From NCBI RefSeq assembly GCF_030815865.1, contig NZ_JAUSXI010000001.1, positions 3,286,001 through 3,350,000 of the forward strand: a stretch of 64,000 nt of DNA, in the 5' to 3' direction. The notes under the pieces are model-generated. The model had not been told where the DNA came from. It ran no database searches and saw nothing but the letters and a program-made list of their open reading frames with translations. How positions within the stretch are numbered: position 1 is the stretch's first letter; every line of letters begins with the position of its first letter. Positions 16,877 to 30,455 of the stretch are shown piece after piece. Source of the stretch: Arthrobacter globiformis (GTDB lineage Bacteria > Actinomycetota > Actinomycetes > Actinomycetales > Micrococcaceae). Made by a program: the position numbers and the translations under genes.

Positions 16877-18994
16877 TCAGAGCACGTCGACGCCGTCCAG
16901 CCGCAGCTGCACCGGGTCCTCGGTTCGCTTCGCCGCACCTGCGGCCTTCGCCGCGCGGAGGACCCTGGTTACCGTGGCGGCCTGCGCGTACGGGATGAAC
17001 AGCAGCGTGCGGACGTCCTGACCTTCCGTCTCCGCTGACGTAACGCCCGCGGATTGGAGCAGCGGCGCCGGACCGGCGACGCGGAGCTCCACGCCCTCGG
17101 CGGCCAGAAGTCTTGTGGCTGAGGCCGTGAAATGGCCGACGGCGGTGCTGCCGCCCGTGACGGCGGCGACCCTCACCGCCGGGGGCAGCTGCAGCTCGGC
17201 GCGCAGGCCCAGCTCCCGCTGGGCATAGCCGGCAGGGTCCCAACGCAGCAATGCTCCGACGGCGGCAGTGTCGTCTGCGGTGATGACGACCAGCCCGCCC
17301 TCGGTGGCCGGCCGGACCAGGGCGGCAGCGTTGAACCAGCGCCGCACCGCGTCCTCGCCCGCGCGCAGGTTCTCCCGGCGCAGCAGTGAATCGCCGTCGA
17401 GCAGCAGCGCCGCGGCGTACCCGCCCGGCGCCACGGGCTCGGCACCCACCGTGGCTACCACCAGCGCGCAGGCATCCGGCACGGTGGCCTTGACGTTCTG
17501 GCCGGAGGAGGTGACCACGGCCTTGCCGGGAAACGCCCTGCCGAGTTCCTCTGCCGTTCGGAGTACACCGGCTGCACCGCGGCGCAGCCGGGTGCCCTGG
17601 CAGTGCGTGCAGCGCCAGGCCGGGGCCGGCGTCGAACACCAACGGCATTGGGGAACAGCAGCGCTGCCCGCGATGGCGAGCGGCCCCTGGCACGACGGGC
17701 AGCGCGCGGGTTCCCGGCAGGTTTCGCACGCCAGCGACGGCGCATAGCCGGCACGGGCAACCTGCACCAGCACGGGGCCGCGTTCGAGTGCTTCCTTGGC
17801 GGTGCGCCACGCCGCACCCGGCAGCCGTGCCAGCCGGGCCAGCGGGTCGCGCTCCTGTTCAAAGCTGTCCGCGGTGTTGAGGACCCGGGGAACCGTGCGG
17901 CGGAGCACCGTGCGTTCGGCGTCCACGGGCATCGCCCAGCCGGCGTCCACCAGTCGCTGCACCTCGGTGCTGCGCGCGTGTCCGGCCAGCAGGCAGGCAG
18001 CCCCCTCCTGCTCTGCACGGAGCAGCAGCACCTCGCGGGTGTGTGCGTAAGGGGAGCGCTGTTCGACGTGCAGGTCGTCGCCGTCGTCCCAGCACACCAC
18101 GAGTCCAAGGTTCTGTACGGGGGCGTAGGCCGCAGAGCGGGTGCCCACGGCGACGCCCGCGGAACCCTTGAGAATTCTGAGGTAGTTGCGGTATCGGGGC
18201 GTCTGGCCGTCGTCGGCTGTCAGCCGGGCAATGTCATCGGCGGGCAGCATGTCCTCGAGCGCAGCCTGTACACGGTCCAGGTCGCGGTAGTCCGGAACGA
18301 CCACAACGGCGCCGCGTCCGGACTGCCGGACCGCCGCCACAGCGTCCGCAATGAGCCGTGGCCAGCCGTCCGGGCCGAACCCCTGCAGCGCACTGAGGGC
18401 AGCCCGGGGCGAGCCTCCCGATTCGAGATGGCGGAGGAAGGCAGCGCCGTTCCGGTACCTGGCCCACACGGAGCCTGACAGGCCAAGGTCCGCCGCGGGA
18501 GGACCACCTGGTTCGGCGTCGGCCAGTTCCTTCTCCACCTTGACCACCCGTGGCGGGATGGCCACGCGGAGCACGTCGCTGACGGTGCCTGCGTAGCGTG
18601 CGGCCACGCGCCCGGCGAGTTCCTTCATGGCGGGGGTCAGGACGGCGACCGGCGAAACGACCTTGTGCAGAGGGACGAGGGGCTGGCCGGCGTCGGACTC
18701 CTCAACCCGGTCCAGGATGTAACCGCCGAGTTCCTGGCCGCTGAACTTCACCCGGACGCGGACGCCGGGCTGGGCGTCATCATCCAGTTCGGCGGGCACG
18801 CTGTAGTCGAACGGCCGGTCCAGGTGCGGCAGCGGGGACTCTATGAGCACGCGCGCCACGGGACGGACGGCAGCCAGTGGTGGACCGCCGGCGGCCCTGG
18901 CCGTGGCCGGGAACCCCTGCAGCAGTGACAGCTGCAGCGGCTCTGGCGTGGGCTGCGAAGACGTGCCGCTTGAAGACATGCTGCTCGAAGTCAT
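16877..18994 (-). CDS. priA: Primosomal protein N' (PriA), actinobacterial form without Walker A
   Basis: This 705-residue PriA homologue is a replication-restart protein that binds stalled forks. The N-terminal DNA-binding domain includes PHLDRPFDYSVPAELDDDA. The zinc-binding region has paired Cys motifs at about 421-465 (CETCREPARCPSC, CRWC, CTHC). Where active helicases have the P-loop, here there is only ALQGFGPDGWPRLIADAVAAV, without GxGKT, and the DEXH box reads CWDDGDDLH. ATP-driven unwinding is therefore unlikely, as known for actinobacterial PriA. It follows metK by 86 bases. Confidence 0.93.
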   Translation of the reverse strand: MTSSSMSSSGTSSQPTPEPLQLSLLQGFPATARAAGGPPLAAVRPVARVLIESPLPHLDRPFDYSVPAELDDDAQPGVRVRVKFSGQELGGYILDRVEESDAGQPLVPLHKVVSPVAVLTPAMKELAGRVAARYAGTVSDVLRVAIPPRVVKVEKELADAEPGGPPAADLGLSGSVWARYRNGAAFLRHLESGGSPRAALSALQGFGPDGWPRLIADAVAAVRQSGRGAVVVVPDYRDLDRVQAALEDMLPADDIARLTADDGQTPRYRNYLRILKGSAGVAVGTRSAAYAPVQNLGLVVCWDDGDDLHVEQRSPYAHTREVLLLRAEQEGAACLLAGHARSTEVQRLVDAGWAMPVDAERTVLRRTVPRVLNTADSFEQERDPLARLARLPGAAWRTAKEALERGPVLVQVARAGYAPSLACETCREPARCPSCQGPLAIAGSAAVPQCRWCSTPAPAWRCTHCQGTRLRRGAAGVLRTAEELGRAFPGKAVVTSSGQNVKATVPDACALVVATVGAEPVAPGGYAAALLLDGDSLLRRENLRAGEDAVRRWFNAAALVRPATEGGLVVITADDTAAVGALLRWDPAGYAQRELGLRAELQLPPAVRVAAVTGGSTAVGHFTASATRLLAAEGVELRVAGPAPLLQSAGVTSAETEGQDVRTLLFIPYAQAATVTRVLRAAKAAGAAKRTEDPVQLRLDGVDVL

Positions 18995-19080
18995 GGGGCC
19001 TTACCTCCGTCCTGCGTTACCCATCAGCCAATCACACGGGTCTGACATTCCCGGCTGCTGACGGCGGCGGACGGGACGGC

Positions 19081-20316
19081 TCAGGCGTTGAAGTACGCCT
19101 TCAAGTCGTCCACGCGGTCCAGGCGTTCCCACGTGAAGTCCGGGTCATCGCGGCCGAAGTGGCCATGGGCGGCCGTCTTGGCGTAGATGGGACGCTTGAG
19201 GTCCAGGGCGTCGATGATGGCGCGGGGGCGCAGATCGAAAATCTCCGCAATCGCGGCGCTGATCTTTGCCGGGTCCACGGTCTCGGTCCCGAACGTTTCG
19301 ACGTAGGTTCCGACGGGACGGGCCTGGCCGATCGCGTAGGCGATCTGGATCTCGGCACGTTTGGCGAGTCCCGCGGCCACCACGTTCTTGGCAACCCAGC
19401 GCATGGCGTACGCCGCGGAGCGGTCTACCTTGGACGGGTCCTTGCCGGAGAAGGCGCCGCCGCCGTGCCGGGCCATGCCTCCATAGGTGTCAACGATGAT
19501 CTTGCGGCCGGTGAGTCCGGCGTCGCCCACTGGGCCGCCGATCACGAACGCGCCGGCGGGGTTCAGGATGTTGTTGGTGCGCGAAATGTCCAGGTCCGCA
19601 AGGGCAAGCACGGGGTCGATGACGTGCGTCGCGAGGTCGGCCCGCAGCTGGTCGAGGCTGAAGCCATCGGCGTGCTGGCTGGAGATTACGACAGTTTCCA
19701 CGGAAACCGGCCGGTCGCCGTCGTACCCGATGGTGGCCTGGGTCTTGCCGTCCGGGCGGAGGTAGGAGAGTTCGCCGTTTTTGCGGACCTCGGTGAGCCG
19801 CTCCGAGAGCCGGTGCGCGATCCAGATCGGCGTGGGCATGTAGGACGGGGTCTCGTCACTGGCGTAGCCGAACATGAGGCCCTGGTCGCCGGCGCCCTGC
19901 AGGTCGTAGTCGTCCTCCTGGCGGCCTTCGCGGGCTTCCAAGGAGTTGAAGACGCCGCCGGCGATGTCGTTGGACTGCTGCCCGATGGACACGGAAACTC
20001 CGCAGCGTGCGCCGTCGAAGCCGTTGGCCGATGAGTCATAGCCGATGCCCAGGATGGTCTCGCGAACAATCTGCGGGATTTCGACATACGCGTCGGTGGT
20101 CACTTCGCCGGCCACGTGGACCAGGCCGGTGGTGGCCATCGTCTCGACCGCGACGCGTGACTCGGGGTCCTTGTCCAGCAGGGCGTCCAGGATCGCATCA
20201 CTGATCTGGTCACAGATCTTGTCCGGGTGCCCTTCAGTTACCGACTCCGAGGTGAAGAGCCGAAGCGCGGCGGGTGCAGACCCGTGGGATTCTGGAATGT
20301 GCAGCGGTAAAGTCAC
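19081..20316 (-). CDS. metK: S-adenosylmethionine synthetase
   Basis: This 411-residue enzyme makes S-adenosylmethionine from methionine and ATP. Signature segments are [18 protein letters not shown] near residue 30, the hexapeptide GAGDQG in [14 protein letters not shown], and [19 protein letters not shown]. The start is a GTG, with a TAAGGT box 6 bases upstream and no ribosome site, which suggests leaderless translation. I see no SAM riboswitch in the 76-base gap after coaBC. Confidence 0.97.
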   Translation of the reverse strand: MTLPLHIPESHGSAPAALRLFTSESVTEGHPDKICDQISDAILDALLDKDPESRVAVETMATTGLVHVAGEVTTDAYVEIPQIVRETILGIGYDSSANGFDGARCGVSVSIGQQSNDIAGGVFNSLEAREGRQEDDYDLQGAGDQGLMFGYASDETPSYMPTPIWIAHRLSERLTEVRKNGELSYLRPDGKTQATIGYDGDRPVSVETVVISSQHADGFSLDQLRADLATHVIDPVLALADLDISRTNNILNPAGAFVIGGPVGDAGLTGRKIIVDTYGGMARHGGGAFSGKDPSKVDRSAAYAMRWVAKNVVAAGLAKRAEIQIAYAIGQARPVGTYVETFGTETVDPAKISAAIAEIFDLRPRAIIDALDLKRPIYAKTAAHGHFGRDDPDFTWERLDRVDDLKAYFNA

Positions 20317-20328
20317 TCAACTACCTTA
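20317..20328 (-). promoter_or_regulatory. Candidate -10 box of a leaderless metK transcript
   Basis: TAAGGT (20323-20328) lies 6 bases before the metK GTG. No -35 match is seen. It would let metK be expressed apart from the upstream genes. Confidence 0.3.
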
Positions 20329-20392
20329 CTGGTTGGCAAACGGAGGGGCGGCAGCGTGTGTCCCCATGCTAAGGAGACGTTGCTTACGCCCC

Positions 20393-21679
20393 TCAGGTTC
20401 GCGGAAAGACCCGGCTCAGTTCGGCGCCGATGCGGTCAATGACAATGGCGGCGACGTCCTGCTTGGAGCCGGAGGCCGACTGGGGCTCGGAACCGGCCCG
20501 CGAGAGGATGACCACGGAGTTGTTGTCCTGGCCGAAAACCTTGTCAGCGCCCACATGGTTCACCACCAGCAGGTCGCAGCCCTTGCGCTTCAGCTTCGCC
20601 TCTGCGTAGGACAGCACATCACCCTGCTCGTCGCCTGTCTCGGCGGCAAAGCCCACTACGAGCTGGCTGCTGCCTGCGGCGTCGCGGACTGCGACAAGCT
20701 CGTGCAGGATGTCGGGGTTGCGGACCAGCGTGATCACGGGGTCGGCGGTGTCGTCCCGCTTCTTGATCTTGCTTCCGGACACCTCCGCCGGCCGGAAGTC
20801 AGCCACGGCCGCCGCCATGATGACGACGTCGGACTCGGCTGCCGCTGCCAGCATGACTTCGCGGAGCTGCAGGGCCGTTTCGACGGCGATGAGTTCGACG
20901 CCCGCGGGGGCGGGCACCTCCATGTGGGCGGCCACGAGCCGCACGGTGGCTCCGGCGTCGCGGGCTGCGGCGGCCAGCGCCACGCCTTGCTTGCCGGAGG
21001 AGCGGTTGCCCAGGAACCGGACGGGGTCCAGGGGCTCCCGGGTACCGCCGGCGCTGACGATCACGGTGCGGCCAGCCAGCGGGAAGAGCGGCCCGGTGGC
21101 GGTTCTGTCCGCGGTTACGTTGGCCGTCGGGGACAGCGGGGCCTCAGCCTGAAGGCCATGCGCCAGTGCCATGGCCGCTTCGAAAATGACCTCCGGCTCA
21201 GGCAGGCGTCCGGGGCCTGAATCGCTACCGGTCAGCCGCCCGCTGGCGGGTTCCAGGACCGTCACGCCACGGCTGCGCAGCGTTTCGACGTTGGCCTGGG
21301 TGGCTGCATGCTGCCACATTTCGGTGTGCATGGCCGGGGCGAACAGGACGGGGCCGCTCGCCATCAGCAGGGTGTTGGTGAGGAGGTCGTTGGCCTGACC
21401 GGTGGCGGCACGGGCCAGGAGGTCGGCTGTGGCGGGGGCCACCACGATCAGGTCTGCCTCGTGGCCCAGCCGGACGTGCTTTACCTGGTCGACGTCGTTG
21501 AAGACGCTGTTGGTCACCGGGTTCCCGGACAACGCCTCCCAGGTGGCCACGCCGACAAAGCGGGTGGCTGCTTCCGTGGGGATGACGGTGACGTCATGGC
21601 CGGCTTCAGTAAAAAGCCGGAGGAGCGATGCCACCTTGTAGGCGGCGATCCCTCCCCCGACTCCGAGGACTATGCGCAC
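20393..21679 (-). CDS. coaBC: Bifunctional phosphopantothenoylcysteine decarboxylase/synthetase
   Basis: This 428-residue enzyme performs two steps of coenzyme A synthesis: CTP-dependent joining of cysteine to phosphopantothenate, then decarboxylation. The N-terminal flavoprotein half shows GGGIAAYKVASLLRLF and the active-site segment FAPAMHTEMWQH. The C-terminal synthetase half starts near GGTREPLDPVRFLGNRSSGK and includes AAAVADFRP. It lies 40 bases after rpoZ, in a cluster order (gmk-rpoZ-coaBC-metK-priA) common in actinobacteria. Confidence 0.97.
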   Translation of the reverse strand: MRIVLGVGGGIAAYKVASLLRLFTEAGHDVTVIPTEAATRFVGVATWEALSGNPVTNSVFNDVDQVKHVRLGHEADLIVVAPATADLLARAATGQANDLLTNTLLMASGPVLFAPAMHTEMWQHAATQANVETLRSRGVTVLEPASGRLTGSDSGPGRLPEPEVIFEAAMALAHGLQAEAPLSPTANVTADRTATGPLFPLAGRTVIVSAGGTREPLDPVRFLGNRSSGKQGVALAAAARDAGATVRLVAAHMEVPAPAGVELIAVETALQLREVMLAAAAESDVVIMAAAVADFRPAEVSGSKIKKRDDTADPVITLVRNPDILHELVAVRDAAGSSQLVVGFAAETGDEQGDVLSYAEAKLKRKGCDLLVVNHVGADKVFGQDNNSVVILSRAGSEPQSASGSKQDVAAIVIDRIGAELSRVFPRT

Positions 21680-21719
21680 GTGAACTCCGTCAGCAGGCAG
21701 TCTGTTTACTCTGCGGAAG

Positions 21720-21980
21720 TTACTCTGCAGCTTCGATCGGTGTGGAAACCAGCTTGCCCTCGTTGATCTCGCGCAGGGCGATGGACAGCGACTTCTCGTT
21801 CAGCTTGGTGTCGACCAGCGGGCCGACATACTCGAACAGGCCCTCATGCAGCTGGGCGTAGTACGCGTTGATCTGGCGTGCACGCTTGGCACCGAAGATC
21901 ACCAGGCCGTACTTGGAATCAGCCGCCTGGAGCAGCGAATCGATCGGCGGGTTGATGATGCCTTCAAGGTTCGTGGACAC
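21720..21980 (-). CDS. rpoZ: RNA polymerase omega subunit
   Basis: This 86-residue omega subunit helps RNA polymerase assemble by clamping the beta-prime subunit. The family core is visible as [20 protein letters not shown] followed by INAYYAQL and the C-terminal [10 protein letters not shown]. It sits 15 bases after gmk, probably in the same transcript. Its length is normal for actinobacteria. Confidence 0.95.
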   Translation of the reverse strand: MSTNLEGIINPPIDSLLQAADSKYGLVIFGAKRARQINAYYAQLHEGLFEYVGPLVDTKLNEKSLSIALREINEGKLVSTPIEAAE

Positions 21981-21995
21981 GAATTCTCCAAATTT

Positions 21996-22592
21996 CTAAC
22001 GGGCTGACGGCGTCTGCGTCTGGCGCGGGTGCGGGGTCAGCCCCATGAGTGAAACAAGCTCGTCCGCTGCCCGGCGGACGTCGTCATTGATGACGGTGTG
22101 GTCGAACTCCGGTTCAGCAGCAAGTTCTACTTTACCGGTTTCCAGCCGGCGTTGCTGTTCCTCGGTCGATTCGGTGCCCCGGCCCACCAGCCGGCGGACC
22201 AATTCTTCCCAGCTGGGCGGTGCTAGGAACACGAACTGGGCATCCGGAACGGCCTGCTTGACCTGGCGTGCGCCCTGCAGGTCGATCTCCAGCAGCACGG
22301 AGCGGCCTTCGGCGATGGCCTGGTTGACGGTGCTCTTCAGGGTCCCGTAGGTGTTCTGCCCGTGCACCACTGCCCATTCAAGGAATTCGCCGGCGGCCAC
22401 GAGGGACTCGAACTCTTCCTTGGATTTGAAGTAGTAGTGCACGCCGTCGATCTCACCGGGCCGCGGGGCCCGGGTGGTGGCCGAGACGGACAGCCAGACC
22501 TCGGGGTAAGTGTCGCGGATATAGGTGGACACGGTGCCTTTGCCAACAGCCGTAGGACCAGCGAGGACTGTCAGTCCGGGTTTGTTGCTCAC
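21996..22592 (-). CDS. gmk: Guanylate kinase
   Basis: This 198-residue enzyme phosphorylates GMP to GDP. The P-loop GPTAVGKGT lies near residues 12-20, the GMP-binding part shows [19 protein letters not shown], and the lid region has [16 protein letters not shown]. It lies 43 bases after mihF and 15 before rpoZ. Length is normal. Confidence 0.96.
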   Translation of the reverse strand: MSNKPGLTVLAGPTAVGKGTVSTYIRDTYPEVWLSVSATTRAPRPGEIDGVHYYFKSKEEFESLVAAGEFLEWAVVHGQNTYGTLKSTVNQAIAEGRSVLLEIDLQGARQVKQAVPDAQFVFLAPPSWEELVRRLVGRGTESTEEQQRRLETGKVELAAEPEFDHTVINDDVRRAADELVSLMGLTPHPRQTQTPSAR

Positions 22593-22635
22593 GTATTCCT
22601 TTGGACGGTCTACAGATGACTCTGTTCGGATGAAG

Positions 22636-22959
22636 CTATTTCTCGTTCATAAAATCTACCAGCGCCCGGCGCTGGTGGATGCCCAGGCCCCGGACCCTGC
22701 GGGACGCGGCGATGCCGAGGCTGTCCATGATGGCTGCGGCCCGGACTTTTCCGATACCCGGCAGGGCCTCGAGGAGTTCCGAAACCCGCATGCGCGCTAT
22801 GGCCTCCTCGGTGCCGCCGGAGTCCAGGATCTGGGCCACGGTCAGCTGTCCGGATTTGAGCCGTTCCTTGGCCGAGGCCCTGGCAGCCCTTGCCGCCGCG
22901 GCCTTCCTGAGTGCGTCGGAACGTTCCTGCGGAGACAAGGGTCGCAAGCTCACGGTCAT
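22636..22959 (-). CDS. mihF: Actinobacterial integration host factor (mIHF)
   Basis: This 107-residue basic nucleoid protein bends DNA and is needed for chromosome organisation in mycobacteria and Streptomyces. The N-terminal helix is Ala/Arg/Lys-rich ([20 protein letters not shown]), followed by the DNA-binding helical core [20 protein letters not shown] and the C-terminal [14 protein letters not shown]. It starts 98 bases after pyrF, upstream of gmk, the standard actinobacterial place. Confidence 0.95.
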   Translation of the reverse strand: MTVSLRPLSPQERSDALRKAAAARAARASAKERLKSGQLTVAQILDSGGTEEAIARMRVSELLEALPGIGKVRAAAIMDSLGIAASRRVRGLGIHQRRALVDFMNEK

Positions 22960-23057
22960 TTCCCCTGGGGTCAGCCAACGGATCCGCGGCCGGCGGCGTT
23001 GGAGCAGCCACGGATTTGTCCTGAACCTACTCCCTGCCGGCCGGAGAAATCAATGGA

Positions 23058-23919
23058 CTATTCGGAGCGGAGTCCGGCGAGGGTGCGCTCCGCCGCCTCG
23101 GTCAGCTCCCGGACGCCCGGGCCGGCCTTGAGGATGTCCCGGCTGGAGGTTCCCAGGACCTGGTGATAGGCGGCGCCGAAGGTCTTCCGCAGGTCTGCCG
23201 GCGTGGCCCCCTGCGCGCCCAGCCCCGGTGCGAGGATCGGCCCGCGGACGGCCTCCAGGTCAAGCTGCAGGTCCGCCAGTGCCGTGCCCACAGTGGCTCC
23301 CACCACGAGGCCCACCGAGCCGAGCGCTCCGGAGTACCGTTCGTTCTCCCCCGCGGCGGCCTGGACAATCCGTCGTGCCACGGAATCGCTTCCGCCCACG
23401 TGCTGCACCGAGGCGCCCTCCGGGTTGGAGGTCAGCGCCAGGACAAACACGCCCCGGCCGTGTTCGGCGGCGAGGTCCAGGGCCGGCCGGAGCGACTCGA
23501 AACCCAGGTAGGGGCTCAGCGTCACGGAATCCGCGGCGAGGGCAGAGCCGTCACGGAGCCACGCGTCGGCGTACGCGGCCATGGTGGAGCCGATATCGCC
23601 GCGCTTCGCGTCGGCGATGGTCAGCACGCCCTCGTCCCGGGCGGTGGCGAGAACCTCTTCGAGGACTGCCATTCCGGCCGAGCCGTGCCGTTCGTACAGC
23701 GCCACCTGCGGCTTGACCGCGGCAGCGAGCGAAGCCACGGCCTCCAGGGCGGTGAGCGAAAAGCGCCTCAGGCCGGCGACGTCGTCGTTCAGGCTCCAAC
23801 TGGCCAGAAGCGCAGGGTGGGGATCAATCCCGACGCACAGCGGACCGCGGTCCGCCATGGCCCGGCCCAGCCGGGAACCGAACGGCTCCCGGCCGGCGCC
23901 TGCGGCAGTGTTCCCTGCC

Positions 23920-23927
<8 letters not shown>
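23058..23927 (-). CDS. pyrF: Orotidine 5'-phosphate decarboxylase (type 2)
   Basis: This enzyme of 289 residues makes UMP from OMP, the last step of pyrimidine synthesis. The active-site segment [16 protein letters not shown] carries the Asp-Lys-Asp residues, and [15 protein letters not shown] marks the type 2 family. I placed the start at the ATG at 23927, which overlaps the carB stop by 8 bases and so allows coupled translation. A longer frame to 23984 adds only an Arg-rich stretch read from within carB. Confidence 0.95.
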
Positions 23928-27263
<3,336 letters not shown>

Positions 27264-27264
<1 letters not shown>

Positions 27265-28595
27265 TACTTCTTGTCCTCAGTCTTGTTGTCAGTCGTGTTC
27301 GGCCCGGCCGGGTTCTGCTGGGCCTCTGCGGGGTGCTGGGCGTCCACGGGATCCTTGGACAGGTTCGCGGTGCGGCCGTCCCGGGTGCCTTCCATCAGCT
27401 CGATGAAACGGTCGAAGAGGTAGGCGGCGTCGTGCGGGCCGGCGGCGGCTTCGGGGTGGTACTGGACGGAGAAGGCCGGGATGTCCAGGCAGGCCAGGCC
27501 TTCCACGACGTCGTCGTTCAGGCTGACGTGGCTGACCTCGACCCGTCCGTAGCGCTCTTCCGGCGCGTTGGTGGGGCCGTCCAGCGGTGCGTCGACGGCG
27601 AAGCCGTGGTTCTGCGAGGTGATCTCGACCTTGCCCGTGCGGCGGTCCATGACGGGCTGGTTGATGCCGCGGTGGCCGTAACGCAGCTTGTAGGTGCCGA
27701 AGCCGAGGGCGCGGCCCAGGATCTGGTTGCCGAAGCAGATGCCGAAGTACGGCAGCTTCTCGTCCAGGACGGTGCGGAGCAGTTTGACCTGGTTGTCGGC
27801 GGTGGCGGGGTCGCCGGGGCCGTTGGACATGAAGAAGCCGTCGGGGCTGACGGCCTTGACGTCGTCGATGGTGGCCGTGGCGGGCAGCACGTGCACGCGG
27901 ACGCCGCGCTCGGCGAAGCGCACCGGCGTCATGGCCTTGATGCCGAGGTCGATCGCCGCGATGCTGAAGCGCGCGTCGCCGTCCCAGCCGTGGTCCTTCG
28001 GCTCCACCACGTAGGCTTCGTCGATGCTGACTTCCTCGGCAAGCCGGGCGCCTTCCATCGGCTCGCTGGCGAGCACGGCGTCGACGAGTTCCTTGTCCGT
28101 GGCGTTGGCTGCCTCGCCGGAGAAGATGCCGGCGCGCATGGTCTTGTGCTCGCGCAGGTGGCGGGTGATGGCCCGGGTGTCCACGCCCTGGATGCCGACG
28201 ATGCCCTGCTCCACGAGCTCGTCGTCCAGGCTGCGCTCAGAGCGCCAGTTGGACGGGCGGCGGGCGGCGTCACGGACAATGTAGCCGGCCACCCAGATGC
28301 GGCGGGATTCCGCGTCCTCGCTGTTTACACCGGTGTTGCCGATGTGCGGGGCCGTCTGCACCACCAGCTGGCGTGCGTAGGACGGGTCGGTAATGGTCTC
28401 CTGGTAGCCGGTCATGCCGGTGGCGAAGACCGCTTCCCCCAGGGCGGTGCCCTGTGCGCCGTAGCTGCGGCCGCGGAAGATGCGGCCGTCTTCGAGCACC
28501 AGGACGGCGGGGGCGGATGCTGCGGCCTGCGGCGCAGTTCCTGCGTTTACTGTCACTTCGGTTTCCGTCACTTTATTACTTTCCACTATGGGCAC
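27264..28595 (-). CDS. carA: Carbamoyl-phosphate synthase, small (glutaminase) subunit
   Basis: This glutaminase of about 443 residues supplies ammonia to CarB. The class I amidotransferase triad is visible: the Cys in [11 protein letters not shown] near residue 284, and His and Glu in [11 protein letters not shown]. The N-terminal CarA domain starts [15 protein letters not shown]. The GTG at 28595 overlaps the upstream gene by 20 bases; a second in-frame GTG 9 bases later is equally possible, so the first residues are uncertain. Confidence 0.96.
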
Positions 28596-29094
28596 CCGCC
28601 TGGGGGCCTGGGGAGATCATTTCCTGAAGTTGTTGGAGGACGGCCGGCTTGTCCGCGGCGCGGCGGGTGCGGAAGCCGGTGTCCAGGGCGTGGGTTCCGA
28701 GCGTCCAGCTGAGGATCAGCAGCCCGTCCTTTTCCACGAATTTACCGGCCATGCCGCTGTCCTGCCGAACGCCGGCCAGCGAGGCCGCCGGGATGAACAG
28801 CGGCCGCGCGCCGGAGCGGTCCAGGAGCACTCCTTCCGGATAGATGGAGAGCTCGGCGTTGGTGCGGATGCCGAGGCCGTGCACGGCAATCCTGTCCAGC
28901 CAGTCCCCCGCGGTGGTGGAGGCCACGTACTGTCCGTCCGCCGAAAGCAGCGGCTCGCCCAGCCCGGCAGGAACTGCCGGCAGCTGTTCGATGTCGGACT
29001 GCCGCCGGAGCCGGTTGCGCCAGCCGATCCAGATCAGGACAAAAACGACGGCGACCACCGCCAGCATCGCAAGTCCGGGAAGGACTTTTTCCAT
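28576..29094 (-). CDS. PH-like membrane protein in the pyr operon, function unknown
   Basis: This 172-residue protein has one N-terminal membrane helix (about 4-24, [20 protein letters not shown]), then a basic stretch and a cytoplasmic domain rich in beta strands ([20 protein letters not shown]) that resembles bacterial PH-like folds. It is locked into the operon: its ATG overlaps the pyrC stop (ATGA), and its end overlaps carA by up to 20 bases. Actinobacterial pyr operons often carry such a gene at this place, but its function is not known to me. Confidence 0.82.
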   Translation of the reverse strand: MEKVLPGLAMLAVVAVVFVLIWIGWRNRLRRQSDIEQLPAVPAGLGEPLLSADGQYVASTTAGDWLDRIAVHGLGIRTNAELSIYPEGVLLDRSGARPLFIPAASLAGVRQDSGMAGKFVEKDGLLILSWTLGTHALDTGFRTRRAADKPAVLQQLQEMISPGPQAGAHSGK

Positions 29095-30455
29095 CAGTTG
29101 GCACCTGCTGCGCCGGCAACCGGCGCTTCCGAGGGATGGCGGTAGGGCGTGTTGAGCTTGCCGTCCAGGACCGTGGGGTGGCCCTTGAAGAACGTGGCCA
29201 CCACCTTGCCGGGGAGCTCCATGCCGCGGAACGGCGAGTTGCGTCCCATCGTTGCCATGGCGGAAGGATCCACGGTCCAGCGCGCGGCCGGGTCCACGAG
29301 GACGATGTTGGCGGGTTCGCCCTCTTCGAGCGGCCGGCCCTGGTCCGTGAGCCGCCCGATGCCGGCCGGCGCGGTGGAGGTGACCCTGGCGAAGTCGGCC
29401 CAGGTCATGAGGCCGGTCTCGATCATGGCGTGCTGGACCACGGACAGGGCCGTTTCCAGCCCGGTCATGCCCATGGCCGCCTGCGCCCACTCGCATTCTT
29501 TGTGCTCGCTCGGGTGCGGGGCGTGGTCGGTGCCGACGACGTCGATGGTGCCGTCAGCGAGGGCGGCACGCAGGGCCTGGACGTCATCGTTGGTGCGCAG
29601 CGGCGGGTTGACCTTGTAGACGGGGTCGTAGCTGCGAACCAGGTCATCGGTGAGCAGCAGGTGGTGCGGGGTCACTTCGGCAGTGACGTTGATGCCGCGG
29701 CTCTTGGCCCAGCGGATGATCTCGACCGAGCCTGCGGTGGACACGTGGCAGACGTGGAGCCGGGAGCCCACGTGCTGGGCCAGCAGGACGTCGCGGGCGA
29801 TGATGCTTTCCTCGGCCACTGCCGGCCAGCCGGTCAGGCCGAGGACCGCGGACACTTCGCCTTCGTTCATCTGGGCACCGGCGGTGAGGCGGGGTTCCTG
29901 CGCGTGCTGGGCCACGACGCCGTCGAACGCCTTGACGTACTCAAGGGCGCGGCGCATCAGGACGGGATCGTGGACGCAGATGCCGTCGTCGGAGAACATG
30001 CGGACCTGGGCGCGGGAGTCGGCCATCGCGCCGAGCTCGGCGAGCTGCTCGCCGGCGAGCCCCACAGTGACGGCGCCCACCGGGCGCACGTCAACCCAGC
30101 CGGCGGCCCGGCCCAGGCTGTAGACCTGCTCCACGACGCCGGCGGTGTCAGCCACCGGGGTGCTGTTGGCCATGGCGTGTACGGCTGTGAAGCCGCCGAG
30201 GGCTGCGGCGCGGGTGCCGGTTTCCACCGTTTCGGCGTCTTCGCGGCCCGGTTCGCGGAGGTGCGTGTGGACGTCCACCATGCCCGGCAGTGCGACGAGG
30301 CCGTCGGCGTCGATCACGGTGGCGCCGTCAGCTGCGTCCGTCCCCGACAGATCGGTGCCGCGGGCGGTGATCACGCCGCCGCGGATGAGCAGGTCCTCGG
30401 CGTCGCCGCCAAGGATCGCGGCGCCGCGGATAAGGTAGGTAGTTTCTTCAGCCAT
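29094..30455 (-). CDS. pyrC: Dihydroorotase
   Basis: This 453-residue zinc amidohydrolase closes carbamoyl aspartate to dihydroorotate. Metal ligands are visible in DVHTHLREPG near residue 62, HAQEPRL, CHVSTAGS and VVGTDHAPHPSEHK. It belongs to the type I dihydroorotases. The start overlaps the pyrB stop by one base, and the stop overlaps the next gene by four. Confidence 0.97.
   Translation of the reverse strand: MAEETTYLIRGAAILGGDAEDLLIRGGVITARGTDLSGTDAADGATVIDADGLVALPGMVDVHTHLREPGREDAETVETGTRAAALGGFTAVHAMANSTPVADTAGVVEQVYSLGRAAGWVDVRPVGAVTVGLAGEQLAELGAMADSRAQVRMFSDDGICVHDPVLMRRALEYVKAFDGVVAQHAQEPRLTAGAQMNEGEVSAVLGLTGWPAVAEESIIARDVLLAQHVGSRLHVCHVSTAGSVEIIRWAKSRGINVTAEVTPHHLLLTDDLVRSYDPVYKVNPPLRTNDDVQALRAALADGTIDVVGTDHAPHPSEHKECEWAQAAMGMTGLETALSVVQHAMIETGLMTWADFARVTSTAPAGIGRLTDQGRPLEEGEPANIVLVDPAARWTVDPSAMATMGRNSPFRGMELPGKVVATFFKGHPTVLDGKLNTPYRHPSEAPVAGAAGAN

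Noticed and set aside
15870..17810. 646-codon minus-strand frame across the glycosyltransferase and priA
   Set aside because: It spans two convergent genes in other frames and has an Arg-rich, nonsensical translation.
20317..20392. SAM riboswitch ahead of metK
   Set aside because: The gap is only 76 bases, without a multi-stem structure, and the transcript seems to start at the GTG.
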